This document shows positions 1-8,607 of a DNA stretch of 64,000 bases, in pieces (within the stretch, counting starts at the first letter, position 1; every line of letters begins with the position of its first letter). The stretch comes from Marinomonas fungiae (lineage in GTDB: Bacteria > Pseudomonadota > Gammaproteobacteria > Pseudomonadales > Marinomonadaceae), in contig NZ_LIQF01000002.1 in the NCBI RefSeq assembly GCF_001418205.1, positions 372,001 to 436,000 on the forward strand, written 5' to 3'. The translations under genes were made by a program, and so were the position numbers. The notes beneath the pieces were generated by a model. The model was not told where the DNA came from. It did no database searches and worked only from the letters and a program-made list of their open reading frames with translations.

Positions 1-2
1 AG

Positions 3-1130
3 CAACATCTGTTTCGTTCAACTAAAGTCATTACCAGTCCGCAGACTACCCATTTAAGGCAAGCCGACAAAGACTACTTGGCTTTTTGCTCTAACGATTA
101 CCTTGGCCTCGCTAACCATCCAATGCTAAAGCAAACCATGGCGGATGCGGCATTGAGTTACGGTGTTGGAAGTGGCGCGTCTCATCTGGTGTGTGGTCAT
201 TTAGATATTCATGAAAAGCTGGAGCAAGCTTTGTGTGAGTGGCTGGGCTACGAGCGGGTGTTACTGTTTAGTACCGGTTATATGGCTAACTTGGCGGTGA
301 TTTCCGCACTCGGCAGCAAACAGCATCCTATTTTAATGGATAAGCTGAATCATGCGTCGTTAATCGATGGTGCTCGTCTAAGTGAAGCGACATTCAAACG
401 TTATTTGCATAACAATGTAGCAAGCGCTGCCAAGCACATGGCCAGCCTCGGGCAAGCCGGTGTACTCGCCACCGATGGCATTTTCAGTATGGATGGCGAT
501 AGAGCGCCGTTGTCTGAGTTGGCTAGGTTAGCTGCTGAGCAAGGTTGGTTGTTGATGGTGGATGATGCGCATGGTTTAGGTTGCATGGGCGAAGCTGGCA
601 AAGGCAGTTTGGCACTGGAGAACTTGAGCGCACAGCAGGTGCCATTCCTGATGGGCACCTTTGGCAAGGCTTTTGGTGTGGCGGGGGCATTTGTCGCCTG
701 CTCCCATGATATGGCAGATTACCTAACCCAGTTTGCGCGTCCTTATATTTACACTACTGCTATGCCTCCAGCTGTTGCGGCAACGGTGTTGGCGAGTTTG
801 CAGCTGATTCAATCCGAAGAGGGTGAGCGGCGGCGAGAAACCCTAGCAAGTAACGTAACATTACTGCGTCAGCGTGCCGAGGCGTGGCCCTATGAAATGA
901 TGCCGTCTGACAGCGCCATTCAACCTTTATTGATTGGTTCGAGTGAACAAGCCCTGCGTATCAGTTATGAGTTAGAGCAGCGCGGTATCATGTGTAAGGC
1001 AATACGTCCCCCTACAGTTCCACCTAATACAGCAAGATTGCGTATTACTTTGAGTGCTGAGCACAGCCATGGGGAAGTCGGGCATTTGTGTGATACCCTA
1101 GATGCTATCTTCCATGATGTTTCTAAGTGA
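3..1130 (+). CDS. bioF: 8-amino-7-oxononanoate synthase, 5'-partial
   Basis: PLP-dependent enzyme that condenses pimeloyl-ACP (or -CoA) with L-alanine to give 8-amino-7-oxononanoate, the first step of biotin ring assembly in the cytoplasm. The frame stays open to the left edge of the window, so the start lies outside; roughly ten N-terminal residues are missing compared with the usual 384 or so. Visible family marks are the SNDYLGL motif near the start, the DDAHGLG stretch that contacts PLP, and the TFGKAFG motif around base 660 whose lysine forms the Schiff base. A TTG at 78 could be mistaken for the start, but 25 upstream codons fit the family. The stop overlaps the proposed GTG start of bioH by four bases, indicating translational coupling within a biotin operon. 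I am confident of the identity. Confidence 0.95.
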   Translation, partial: QHLFRSTKVITSPQTTHLRQADKDYLAFCSNDYLGLANHPMLKQTMADAALSYGVGSGASHLVCGHLDIHEKLEQALCEWLGYERVLLFSTGYMANLAVISALGSKQHPILMDKLNHASLIDGARLSEATFKRYLHNNVASAAKHMASLGQAGVLATDGIFSMDGDRAPLSELARLAAEQGWLLMVDDAHGLGCMGEAGKGSLALENLSAQQVPFLMGTFGKAFGVAGAFVACSHDMADYLTQFARPYIYTTAMPPAVAATVLASLQLIQSEEGERRRETLASNVTLLRQRAEAWPYEMMPSDSAIQPLLIGSSEQALRISYELEQRGIMCKAIRPPTVPPNTARLRITLSAEHSHGEVGHLCDTLDAIFHDVSK

Positions 1131-1942
1131 TCAATATGCGTACTCCAATTGAAACCGAAGTCTTTGGTAACCCCAATTACCCCGCAATCTTTTTAGTGCC
1201 AGGCTGGGCGATGCCAAAAGAAGTATTTCACGAGGTAGCTAAACTGCTTAGTGAGTCTTTCTATGTGGTGCTGGCAAACTTGCCGGGCGTGTCGGTCGAC
1301 CCGAATTGGCATAAAGCCAATCGATTTGGGCCCAACTATGATATTGATGCCTTGGCTGAACAGTTGATACGCGCGGCCCCAAAGCCTTGCTGGTGGATTG
1401 GTTGGTCACTTGGCGGCATGGTGGCAAATTATATTGCAGCGCGCCGCTCTAGTTGTGTCAAAGGCGTCATCAGTGTAGCAAGTGCGCCGAAGTTTGTGGC
1501 GTCTTCCGATTGGCCGATGGGCATGGCGCAGGAAACCTACACGCAGTTTTTTGATCTAGTAAAGCAGTACCCTGAAAAAGGTCTACGTCGCTTCTTGTCT
1601 CTACAAACCCAAGGGGCACAAGATCCTAAAGCTTTAACCAAAATGCTAGCAGGGCTACAGCCCAAAGAGCTGATTGATCCAGAAGCATTGATTCGTGGTT
1701 TGGCCTTGCTGGAGACTCTGGATGTGCGTCGAGAGATTGCTTTGCTAGATTTACCAAACCTACATGTTTTTGGCGTTAATGATGCGTTGGTGGCCGAGGC
1801 TAAAGTGGTGCAGGCTATGCCAAGCAATCCACTGCAAACGATAGTGTCCTTGCCTAATATGGCGCACCAGCCATTTCTAGAAGCCCCGTCACAATTTGTG
1901 GCCTTGGTAACTCAATATATTAATGACAACACGTTCCTCTGA
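1127..1942 (+). CDS. bioH: Pimeloyl-ACP methyl ester carboxylesterase
   Basis: Alpha/beta hydrolase that cleaves the methyl ester of pimeloyl-ACP, ending the BioC-initiated disguise of the growing acyl chain and releasing pimeloyl-ACP for BioF. The nucleophile elbow GWSLGG carries the catalytic serine at about residue 94. A later FGVNDALV stretch and a NMAHQPF stretch supply the acid and histidine expected of the triad. The length of 271 residues is slightly above the E. coli enzyme (256). The start is uncertain: GTG at 1127 overlaps the bioF stop, while an ATG at 1136 would shorten it by three residues; neither has a good ribosome-binding site. Placement between bioF and bioC supports the role. 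Confidence 0.92.
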   Translation: MINMRTPIETEVFGNPNYPAIFLVPGWAMPKEVFHEVAKLLSESFYVVLANLPGVSVDPNWHKANRFGPNYDIDALAEQLIRAAPKPCWWIGWSLGGMVANYIAARRSSCVKGVISVASAPKFVASSDWPMGMAQETYTQFFDLVKQYPEKGLRRFLSLQTQGAQDPKALTKMLAGLQPKELIDPEALIRGLALLETLDVRREIALLDLPNLHVFGVNDALVAEAKVVQAMPSNPLQTIVSLPNMAHQPFLEAPSQFVALVTQYINDNTFL

Positions 1943-2723
1943 ATCTGATTCATCGTACAAACAAAAAGTCGCGACGAGTTTCTCTCGTGCGGCACACAGC
2001 TACGATGAGTATGCTCTGTTTCAAGAGCAAGTGTTAACTAAGCTGATGGCTTGGTTTACTGCTAAGTCGAACCAACGTTGGCTGGATCTTGGTACTGGGA
2101 CAGGAAAGTCCTTGCAAGCTATGCAGATGGCGCAGCCTGAGTTGCAGAGCATCGCTTTGGACCTGTCTTTTTCAATGTTGCAACAGGCGCGGCGGCGCGT
2201 GAGCACTGCTGGGTTTGTCTGTGCCGATGCAGAAGCCTTGCCTTTTCAGGACGCGTCTCTTGATGGCGTTTTTTCTAGTTTAGCGATTCAGTGGTGCTTG
2301 GATCCGCAGCAGTTGTTTCGAGAGCTGCATCGAGTATTAAAAAATCGGGGGCAAGTGGTCGTATCGACCCTGTTGGCTGGCTCAATGTCGGAACTGGGGC
2401 AAGCGTGGCAATGTGTTGATGGACGCAGCCATCATAACCACTATCCAGAATTAGACGACTTCTTGAAACATTGCAAGGCTGCGGGCTTTGATGTCTTACG
2501 AGCAGAGCAACGAACTTTGACTGTGTACTTTGACAGTGTTAAAGCGGCCGTCTATTCGCTTAAAAAGGTCGGAGCTTCTTTGGTCGCGGACGACTCAGGA
2601 GTTTCATCACCGTCTAAGTGGAAAGCGTTTGAAGTCGCCTACGCGAAACAAGCCACAGAGAAAGGTATTCCGCTTTCCTATGAAGTGGCATTTATTCAAT
2701 TAATGAAGGTAGATCATGGCTAA
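1923..2723 (+). CDS. bioC: Malonyl-ACP O-methyltransferase
   Basis: SAM-dependent methyltransferase that methylates the free carboxyl of malonyl-ACP so that fatty acid synthesis can extend it to pimeloyl-ACP methyl ester. The class I methyltransferase motif LDLGTGTGKS lies near residues 55-65, followed by the LDLS and DAEALPF segments typical of BioC. The 266-residue length fits the family. The ATG lies 20 bases inside the end of bioH and the 3' end overlaps bioD by eight bases, so the gene is embedded in the biotin operon and probably translated by coupling. Identity is strongly supported by both sequence and neighbours. Confidence 0.93.
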   Translation: MTTRSSESDSSYKQKVATSFSRAAHSYDEYALFQEQVLTKLMAWFTAKSNQRWLDLGTGTGKSLQAMQMAQPELQSIALDLSFSMLQQARRRVSTAGFVCADAEALPFQDASLDGVFSSLAIQWCLDPQQLFRELHRVLKNRGQVVVSTLLAGSMSELGQAWQCVDGRSHHNHYPELDDFLKHCKAAGFDVLRAEQRTLTVYFDSVKAAVYSLKKVGASLVADDSGVSSPSKWKAFEVAYAKQATEKGIPLSYEVAFIQLMKVDHG

Positions 2724-3402
2724 ACAGCAATACTTTATCACCGGAACCGACACGGATGCCGGCAAAACCCATGTTTGTGTTGGCTTATTGAAAGCAGCAG
2801 CGCGCCGCCAGTTGCGCTCAATGGGGATAAAGCCGATTGCTGCGGGCGCCGAAAAAATCGATGGTAAATTGCGCAACGATGACGCTTTGCAAATTCAAGC
2901 GGCAGGTTCTATTTCTTTGCGTTACGAGCAGGTTAATCCTGTGGTATTTGAACCGCCGATTGCGCCTCATATCGCCGCAGCCAAAGAGAATAAGATCGTT
3001 ACGGTCTCTCGTTTAGAGGGATTTGTCCGTGGCACGCTATTAACGCCACATGATTTTGCCTTAGTAGAAGGCGCTGGGGGCTGGCGTGTACCGCTTAATG
3101 ATCGTGAATTGTTATCTGATTTAGCAAAGCGTTTAGCCATACCTGTGATTGTTGTCGTGGACATGCGCTTGGGCTGTTTGAATCATGCCTTTTTAACCAT
3201 GGAAGCCATTCGCCGTGATGGCTTGCCGATTGCTGGTTGGATTGCCAATGGCGGGCAAAATGAAATGAACTGCTATGAGGAAAACTTGGCAACACTTAAT
3301 AACATGGTGTCTGCACCTTTGTTGGGTAGTTTGTCATGGCAGCAAGATAGTCAAACTGCTGAAGAAGAGTTTGATCAATTGCTACAAAATCTAAGTAGTT
3401 AA
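2716..3402 (+). CDS. bioD: ATP-dependent dethiobiotin synthetase
   Basis: Forms the ureido ring of dethiobiotin from 7,8-diaminopelargonate, CO2 and ATP, the step before BioB. The glycine-rich ATP site TDTDAGKTH lies at residues 11-19, and the VEGAGGW segment near residue 118 is the second nucleotide-binding motif. Length 228 is normal. It overlaps bioC by eight bases and is the last gene of the biotin group; 109 bases follow before the flagellar cluster. I see no bioA or bioB in the window, and bioB may lie upstream of bioF beyond the edge. Confidence 0.94.
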   Translation: MAKQQYFITGTDTDAGKTHVCVGLLKAAARRQLRSMGIKPIAAGAEKIDGKLRNDDALQIQAAGSISLRYEQVNPVVFEPPIAPHIAAAKENKIVTVSRLEGFVRGTLLTPHDFALVEGAGGWRVPLNDRELLSDLAKRLAIPVIVVVDMRLGCLNHAFLTMEAIRRDGLPIAGWIANGGQNEMNCYEENLATLNNMVSAPLLGSLSWQQDSQTAEEEFDQLLQNLSS

Positions 3403-3458
3403 ATCATTGCCTTATAAAGACATTATTGTCATTTTACTGAGCATGAAATCATGTCTCT

Positions 3459-3474
3459 TGGACGACTCTGTGCT
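3459..3474 (+). promoter_or_regulatory. Possible sigma-54 promoter before the short fleQ-fleSR genes
   Basis: The 16 bases have GG at 3460-3461 and GC at 3472-3473, separated by exactly ten bases, which is the -24/-12 spacing required by sigma-54. The TGG and TGC cores match, but the bases just after GG do not match the consensus CACG. It lies about 38 bases upstream of the gene at 3512. In Pseudomonas and Vibrio the fleSR/flrBC genes are transcribed from a sigma-54 promoter, which makes the site plausible. This is a by-eye match only. Confidence 0.3.
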
Positions 3475-3511
3475 AAAGTTTAAGGTTAGTTAAGGTCATT
3501 AATAGAGAATT

Positions 3512-3982
3512 ATGAAAGCCTGTTTAGTTGGTGTCAGTCAAGAAGAGACTCAAGCCGTCGCGCCTATCCTGCATTTCCTCGGCATTGAAGTCGTGTTAGA
3601 TCCGCAGCAGGATGAGCTGGTGGATTTCTTTGTGGTGGGGAGCTTAGTCGATGTGACTAAGCTGTCTCTGCCCCTGCCTTCTATTTGGTTGCAGACGCGT
3701 GAGGGGATAGAAACCGACAGTGCCATTTGGTGTTGTCCTATACCTTGGCGTCAGGATCAGATAATGCCTATTTTAAACCGCCTTGCAGAGTCCCCGAACA
3801 TGCCGCGCGCGCAGGGGGTGAACTTAAATGTTTATGTGCGTCATTTAGAGTCATTGCTGATTCGCCATGCCCTGACTAGTTCTAATGGCGTTGTGTCTCA
3901 AGCGGCGAATTTATTACAAATTCAACGCACCACTTTAATTGAAAAAATGCGTCGCTATCGTATCGATAAATCGGAGTTTTAA
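3512..3982 (+). CDS. FleQ-like regulator lacking the AAA+ domain
   Basis: A 156-residue protein at the fleQ/flrA position, directly before fleS. The first 60 or so residues resemble the FleQ N-terminal receiver-like domain (an ILHFLGIEV segment where FleQ has ILNFLGEE). The last 45 form a Fis-type helix-turn-helix ending in RTTLIEKMRRYRI, close to the FleQ C-terminus. The central AAA+ ATPase domain of about 240 residues, which carries the Walker motifs, the sigma-54-contacting GAFTGA loop and the c-di-GMP site in FleQ, is absent. The reading frame is clean and joins both ends without a stop, so this is a stable short protein rather than a broken gene. It cannot activate sigma-54 polymerase by the usual mechanism. 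It may bind flagellar promoters as a modulator. The stop abuts the fleS start, so the two are co-transcribed. Confidence 0.8.
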   Translation: MKACLVGVSQEETQAVAPILHFLGIEVVLDPQQDELVDFFVVGSLVDVTKLSLPLPSIWLQTREGIETDSAIWCCPIPWRQDQIMPILNRLAESPNMPRAQGVNLNVYVRHLESLLIRHALTSSNGVVSQAANLLQIQRTTLIEKMRRYRIDKSEF

Positions 3983-5134
3983 GTGGACAAGGATGAAGAA
4001 ATTGCTCGCTTAAAAGAGGCATTTGAGCTATTTGAAGAAACCTCGCGTTCCCTACAGAATTCCTATGCAGAGCTACAAGGTGAAGTGCGACGCTTAACGA
4101 CAAAGTTGGAGCAAGCTGAGCAAGCCAAGCGCGACGAGGAATCGAAAAATAAAATTCTATTGAAACAGTTTCAGCAGTTGTTTTGGTCGATGCCAGTTGG
4201 TGTCATGCTACTCAATCCCGAAGGGATTGTTGTCATGACTAACCCGATTGTAGATCGGTTGTTTGGCGAATCGATTTTAGGTGGTGTTTGGTCGGAGATT
4301 GTGCCAAAAAGTTTTCGTCCGCAAAAAGACGATGGTCATGAAATCACCATGGTAACTGGGCGTCGAGTTCGAGTGGAGACGTCTTCCTTAGGCGATGTGC
4401 CGGGGCAACTTATTATTTTGGTAGATTTAACGGAAACCCATTCTTTGCAGCGACAACTGGCGCATCATGAACGCTTATCAACGATGGGCCAAATGGTCGC
4501 AGCGCTGGCCCATCAAATTCGCACCCCCCTTTCATCAGCCATGCTATACGCTGGGCACTTACAGAAAGATTCCTTGTCTGAAGACATGCGAGTACGTTTT
4601 TCAGGGAAACTGTCCGAACGCTTAAACAATATTGAGCGCCAGATTCGGGATATGCTGATTTTCTCAAAATCGGACATAAAGCTTGATGAGAAGCTTAGTT
4701 TAAGCGAGTTTAGCGATAAACTTATCGAACGAGCTCATGAGCAGGCAGAGCAGAACCATGCAACACTTGAGGCAACGGTTAGCCAATTAAACTCCTGCTT
4801 GTTGCAATGTAATCCAGAAGTATTAATCGGGGCGATTTTAAATCTCGTGAACAATGCGATAGAGGCGTCGGAGCGAGGGGCTTGCATTTACCTTCATTTT
4901 GCTCAAGTTGAACAACAGCTGTCTATTGTCGTGGAAGATCATGGGCGCGGTATGAGTGAAGAACAATTGAGCAAAGTCCAAGAAGGCTTTGTTACTACCA
5001 AACAACATGGAACGGGGCTTGGCTTGATGGTTGTGAAAGCGATAGTTCGTGCGCATCATGGCACCTTTGATATTGAAAGCCAACCTCAGGTCGGCACAAA
5101 GGCGACCATAACATTGCCAATTTTAGGGAGTTAA
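3983..5134 (+). CDS. fleS: Flagellar sensor histidine kinase
   Basis: Cytoplasmic histidine kinase of the FleSR/FlrBC pair that drives mid-class flagellar genes. The 383 residues hold an N-terminal coiled coil (about 5-60), a PAS domain (about 65-150), a HisKA domain with the H-box ALAHQIRTPLSS near residue 175, and a HATPase domain with NNAIEAS (N box), EDHGRGMS (G1) and GTGLGL (G2). There are no membrane segments, as in FleS. The GTG start follows the previous stop with no gap. The response regulator follows one base downstream, so the three regulators form one transcription unit. Confidence 0.92.
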   Translation: MDKDEEIARLKEAFELFEETSRSLQNSYAELQGEVRRLTTKLEQAEQAKRDEESKNKILLKQFQQLFWSMPVGVMLLNPEGIVVMTNPIVDRLFGESILGGVWSEIVPKSFRPQKDDGHEITMVTGRRVRVETSSLGDVPGQLIILVDLTETHSLQRQLAHHERLSTMGQMVAALAHQIRTPLSSAMLYAGHLQKDSLSEDMRVRFSGKLSERLNNIERQIRDMLIFSKSDIKLDEKLSLSEFSDKLIERAHEQAEQNHATLEATVSQLNSCLLQCNPEVLIGAILNLVNNAIEASERGACIYLHFAQVEQQLSIVVEDHGRGMSEEQLSKVQEGFVTTKQHGTGLGLMVVKAIVRAHHGTFDIESQPQVGTKATITLPILGS

Positions 5135-5135
5135 C

Positions 5136-6479
5136 ATGTCGGAAGTGAGTTTGTTAGTCGTAGAAGACGACCGAGGTCTAGCCGAGGCGTTGGAAGATAC
5201 GTTGCTGTTGGCCGGCTACAAGTGTTTTATGGTGGAGAGCTCAGAAGACGCTATATTGGCGTTGCGACGCCAAAACTTTGATATGGTGGTGTCGGACGTT
5301 AACTTACCTGGCATGGATGGTTATGGCCTACTTCAGCATGTGATGGAGCATTTCCCTGAGTTGCCAATGATGTTGATGACGGCCTATGGAGACATTGCCC
5401 AGGCAGTGGAGGCCATGCGCAGTGGTGCTGTGGATTACTTATTGAAGCCATTCAAGGAAGAAGAGTTACTGGATGTTATTGCGAAACACACTTCGCGCGT
5501 GGCGAAAGTAAAAAGCAATACGCCAATTGCTAAGGATCCAGCGAGTGTGGCTTTGTTAGAGTTGGCCAAGCGTGTCGCTGTGACCGATTCTACGGTATTG
5601 ATTTGTGGTGAAAGCGGTACGGGTAAAGAGGTGCTGGCACAGTACATCCATTCCGTCTCCGAGCGAAGTGGCCAACCTTTTGTGGCAATCAACTGTGCTG
5701 CTATTCCGGAAAATATGCTAGAAGCCATCTTGTTTGGTTATGAAAAAGGGGCTTATACCGGTGCTGTGTCATCGCAAGCGGGTAAGTTTGAGCAAGCCAA
5801 TGGTGGCACTTTGCTGTTGGATGAAGTCACGGAAATGGATGTAGGCTTACAAGCTAAGCTGTTACGTGTTTTACAGGAGCATGAAGTTGAGCGCCTTGGT
5901 GGCAAGAAAACGATTAAACTGGATGTACGCATCATTGCAACGACTAACCGTGATTTGGCGGAATATGTGCGTGAAGGTGGTTTTCGTGAAGACTTGTATT
6001 ATCGTTTAAATGTTTTTCCGTTACGCTGGTCACCAATTCGTGAGCGTAAAGGCGATATACAACCGCTAGCAGAAGCATTATTGTTTAAGCATGCACAAAA
6101 GATGCGCATTGATAACGCTTCGTTAACACCTTCTGCATTGAGTAAACTAGAGTCCCATGCTTGGCCTGGTAACGTTCGAGAGCTGGAAAATGTGATTCAG
6201 CGCGCTTTGATCCTAAGTGATCAAGGTCGTGTGGACCAAAACCATATTGTGTTTGATATGGTGACGGCACCTAAGATAGAAGAGTCTAATGAGGATGCGC
6301 TCGAAGCGGCTTCTATTCTTGGACGTGGTGTACAACAACATGAGTTTCGAATTATTGCTCAGGCCTTAATGGATGCCAAAGGCAAACGCAAAGAAGTGGC
6401 AGAAAAACTGGGGATTAGCCCGCGAACATTGCGCTACAAAATTGCTAAGATGCGAGAGTGTGGCATAGAAGTTGATTGA
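5136..6479 (+). CDS. fleR: Flagellar sigma-54-dependent response regulator
   Basis: NtrC-class activator phosphorylated by FleS. Domains in order are a receiver (about 1-120, with the phospho-accepting aspartate in VVSDVNLPG near residue 55 and the KPF lysine), an AAA+ ATPase (about 135-375, Walker A GESGTGKE, GAYTGA loop contacting sigma-54, Walker B GTLLLDE) and a Fis-type helix-turn-helix at the C-terminus (GISPRTLRYKI). GAYTGA is a conservative variant of GAFTGA. Length 447 is normal. It is the only sigma-54 activator with an intact ATPase in the window, so it is the likely driver of the fliE operon just downstream. Confidence 0.94.
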   Translation: MSEVSLLVVEDDRGLAEALEDTLLLAGYKCFMVESSEDAILALRRQNFDMVVSDVNLPGMDGYGLLQHVMEHFPELPMMLMTAYGDIAQAVEAMRSGAVDYLLKPFKEEELLDVIAKHTSRVAKVKSNTPIAKDPASVALLELAKRVAVTDSTVLICGESGTGKEVLAQYIHSVSERSGQPFVAINCAAIPENMLEAILFGYEKGAYTGAVSSQAGKFEQANGGTLLLDEVTEMDVGLQAKLLRVLQEHEVERLGGKKTIKLDVRIIATTNRDLAEYVREGGFREDLYYRLNVFPLRWSPIRERKGDIQPLAEALLFKHAQKMRIDNASLTPSALSKLESHAWPGNVRELENVIQRALILSDQGRVDQNHIVFDMVTAPKIEESNEDALEAASILGRGVQQHEFRIIAQALMDAKGKRKEVAEKLGISPRTLRYKIAKMRECGIEVD

Positions 6480-6550
6480 TTTTAAAGTCTAGTTTTTAAT
6501 AACAGTGTGCTAAGCTACTACGAACTAATGATTTTTTGGGTGCAAGTAAG

Positions 6551-6910
6551 ATGATGACCGATAGACCTGACATCAATCAGGTGCTTTCTCAGATGCGTGA
6601 CTTGCGTAGTCAGATCCAAACGCCAAGTGCGAATGCCCAGTCTGGTATTCAACAGGTAGGCGCGCAAGCAACCCAACAGGTAGAGCGTCCGGATTTTGCA
6701 GACATGCTTAAAGCTGCTGTCGATAATGTAAACTCATTGCAAAAAGAAGCGTCTTCCTTAGCGCAGGCATACGAGCGTGGTGAAGAAGGTGTAGATTTAC
6801 CACAAGTCATGATTGGCTTGGAAAAATCGAGTGTATCCTTTGAAGCGATGACTCAAGTGCGCAATAAGCTGGTAGATGCCTACGAGAAAATAATGAATAT
6901 GCCCATTTAG
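6551..6910 (+). CDS. fliE: Flagellar hook-basal body protein FliE
   Basis: Links the MS ring to the rod and is an early substrate of the flagellar export apparatus. The C-terminal half has the family pattern, including SLQKEASSLAQAYERGEEGVDLPQ split across residues 60-90, then VSFEAMTQVRNKLVDAYEKIMNM. A frame-consistent TTG at 6536 would add five residues; the paired ATGs at 6551 and 6554 are better starts. It opens the basal-body operon with fliF 25 bases downstream. The 71-base gap after fleR is the natural place for a promoter, but I found no convincing sigma-54 site there. Confidence 0.93.
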   Translation: MMTDRPDINQVLSQMRDLRSQIQTPSANAQSGIQQVGAQATQQVERPDFADMLKAAVDNVNSLQKEASSLAQAYERGEEGVDLPQVMIGLEKSSVSFEAMTQVRNKLVDAYEKIMNMPI

Positions 6911-6935
6911 TATGGGTTGGACGCGGCAGTACTGA

Positions 6936-8606
6936 ATGGATAATGTCCCAGCAGAACGATCAGAGCAAAAACTCTATCTGGAGTTATTGACGGGCTTCAA
7001 CAAACTGACGGTAATTCGCCAGCTTGCGTTGATGGTCGGTCTTGCTGCGTCTATCGCTATTGCGTTAGCCGCCGTTTTATGGAGCTCTGGGCCAGATTAT
7101 AAGCCTGTGCTAAGTAGTATCACGGACTATAACGCCGATCAAATTGTTGAAATTCTCAACGTCAATAACATCCCCTTTAAACTTGATGAGAGCACTGGCG
7201 CATTGTTGGTTGAGTCAGAATTTTATCATCAAGCACGGCTTAAATTAGCTGGCTCAGGTATAGTCTCAGACAATATTGTTGGCCTTGAGATCATGGATCA
7301 AGACCAGTCCCTTGGTACTTCTCAGTTTGTTGAAACAACCCGTTACCGTCGTGGTTTAGAAGGGGAGCTGAGCCGAACCATAACCAGCCTCCAAAGTGTT
7401 AAATCTGCGCGTGTACATCTTGCGATACCTAAAGAGTCTGTGTTTGTAAGGGATACGCGCAAGCCTAGTGCATCGGTGTTTCTTGAGCTTTATCCAGGAC
7501 GACGCTTGGATCGTAGTCAAGTCGACGCCATCGTTAACTTAGTCGCCTCCAGTATTTCCCAGCTCAGTGATAAAGATGTCACTGTCGTGGATCAGCGCGG
7601 TACTTTACTGACTGAAAAAGATAACAACTCTGAACTTTCCATAGCTGGTAAGCAGTTTGAATACACTCGTCGTGTTGAAGACGTGATGCTGCAACGAGTG
7701 AATAATATCCTATCGCCAGTCGTTGGTGGTGGTCGTTTTAAAGCGGAAGTATCCGCGGATATTGATTTTACGGCAGTCGAGCAAACGGATGAACAATACA
7801 ATCCTGATTTGTTGGCACTGCGTAGTGAACAAACACTGCGTGAACGTCGTTCGGCTAATGGTAGCAATAGTGGTGTCCCCGGCTCTTTAACAAATCAGCC
7901 ACCAGGCGCTGTGACCATACCTGAAGCAGCGGATGAAAATGGTGCTCCTATTGGTGGTAATAGTGGCGCTAACGGGCAGTCACGAGAGGAAACCACGCGA
8001 AACTTTGAGTTAGATCGCAGTATTAGCTACACCAAGCGTCAGCAGGGGACGGTGCGTCGTCTTTCTGTGGCGGTGGTCGTTGATGATATTGTTTCATTGG
8101 ATCCTGAGTCCTCAAGTATTGTCAGGACACCTTGGAGTGATGAAGAGCTGAGTCGTTTGACACTCCTAGTACGAGATGCGGTGGGCTATGACCCTTCTCG
8201 TGGCGACAGTGTCAGTGTGATTAACTCGCCATTTGCCATGCCTGAACCACCTGAAGAGCCAGACGTGGTGCCTTTCTACAAACAAAGCTGGTTCCTAGAT
8301 TTGTTGCAGCCAGTCTTAGTCGGCATGTTTATTCTGCTATTGTTGTTAATGGTAGTGCGCCCAATTCTGAAAACCTTGGGTGAGCAAAACAAGATTGCGG
8401 TGGCGGAAGATACCGAAGCGGCTATTTTTGCCGATGAGACCGACGAGATTTCCGATGATCAAGTCTCCCTTGTCAGTGCTGAGGATGTTTCGGTGCCTGG
8501 ATCGCCTGAGAAGATTGAGCGTCAGTTGAATGTGATTCGTGGACTGATTGCGGAAGAGCCAGAGCGTGTTGCGCAAGTGGTGAAGCAATGGGTGTTGGAA
8601 GGCTAG
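6936..8606 (+). CDS. fliF: Flagellar MS-ring protein FliF
   Basis: Forms the membrane ring on which the flagellar basal body is built. The 556 residues include a first membrane segment at about 28-50, the periplasmic ring-building domains, a glycine/serine/asparagine-rich loop around 310-350, a second membrane segment at about 452-473, and a C-terminal cytoplasmic tail ending in RVAQVVKQWVLEG that binds FliG. Length is normal. FliG starts one base after the stop. Nothing unusual seen. Confidence 0.96.
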   Translation: MDNVPAERSEQKLYLELLTGFNKLTVIRQLALMVGLAASIAIALAAVLWSSGPDYKPVLSSITDYNADQIVEILNVNNIPFKLDESTGALLVESEFYHQARLKLAGSGIVSDNIVGLEIMDQDQSLGTSQFVETTRYRRGLEGELSRTITSLQSVKSARVHLAIPKESVFVRDTRKPSASVFLELYPGRRLDRSQVDAIVNLVASSISQLSDKDVTVVDQRGTLLTEKDNNSELSIAGKQFEYTRRVEDVMLQRVNNILSPVVGGGRFKAEVSADIDFTAVEQTDEQYNPDLLALRSEQTLRERRSANGSNSGVPGSLTNQPPGAVTIPEAADENGAPIGGNSGANGQSREETTRNFELDRSISYTKRQQGTVRRLSVAVVVDDIVSLDPESSSIVRTPWSDEELSRLTLLVRDAVGYDPSRGDSVSVINSPFAMPEPPEEPDVVPFYKQSWFLDLLQPVLVGMFILLLLLMVVRPILKTLGEQNKIAVAEDTEAAIFADETDEISDDQVSLVSAEDVSVPGSPEKIERQLNVIRGLIAEEPERVAQVVKQWVLEG

Positions 8607-8607
8607 T

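Noticed and set aside
3512-3982. Considered the short fleQ gene as a pseudogene or frameshift
   Set aside because: The frame is uninterrupted, both ends are conserved, and no leftover AAA+ coding is found in other frames nearby.
6461-6476. TGGCA...TTG match resembling a sigma-54 promoter before fliE
   Set aside because: The invariant GC of the -12 element reads GA, and the site lies inside the end of fleR; too weak to call though the context is tempting.
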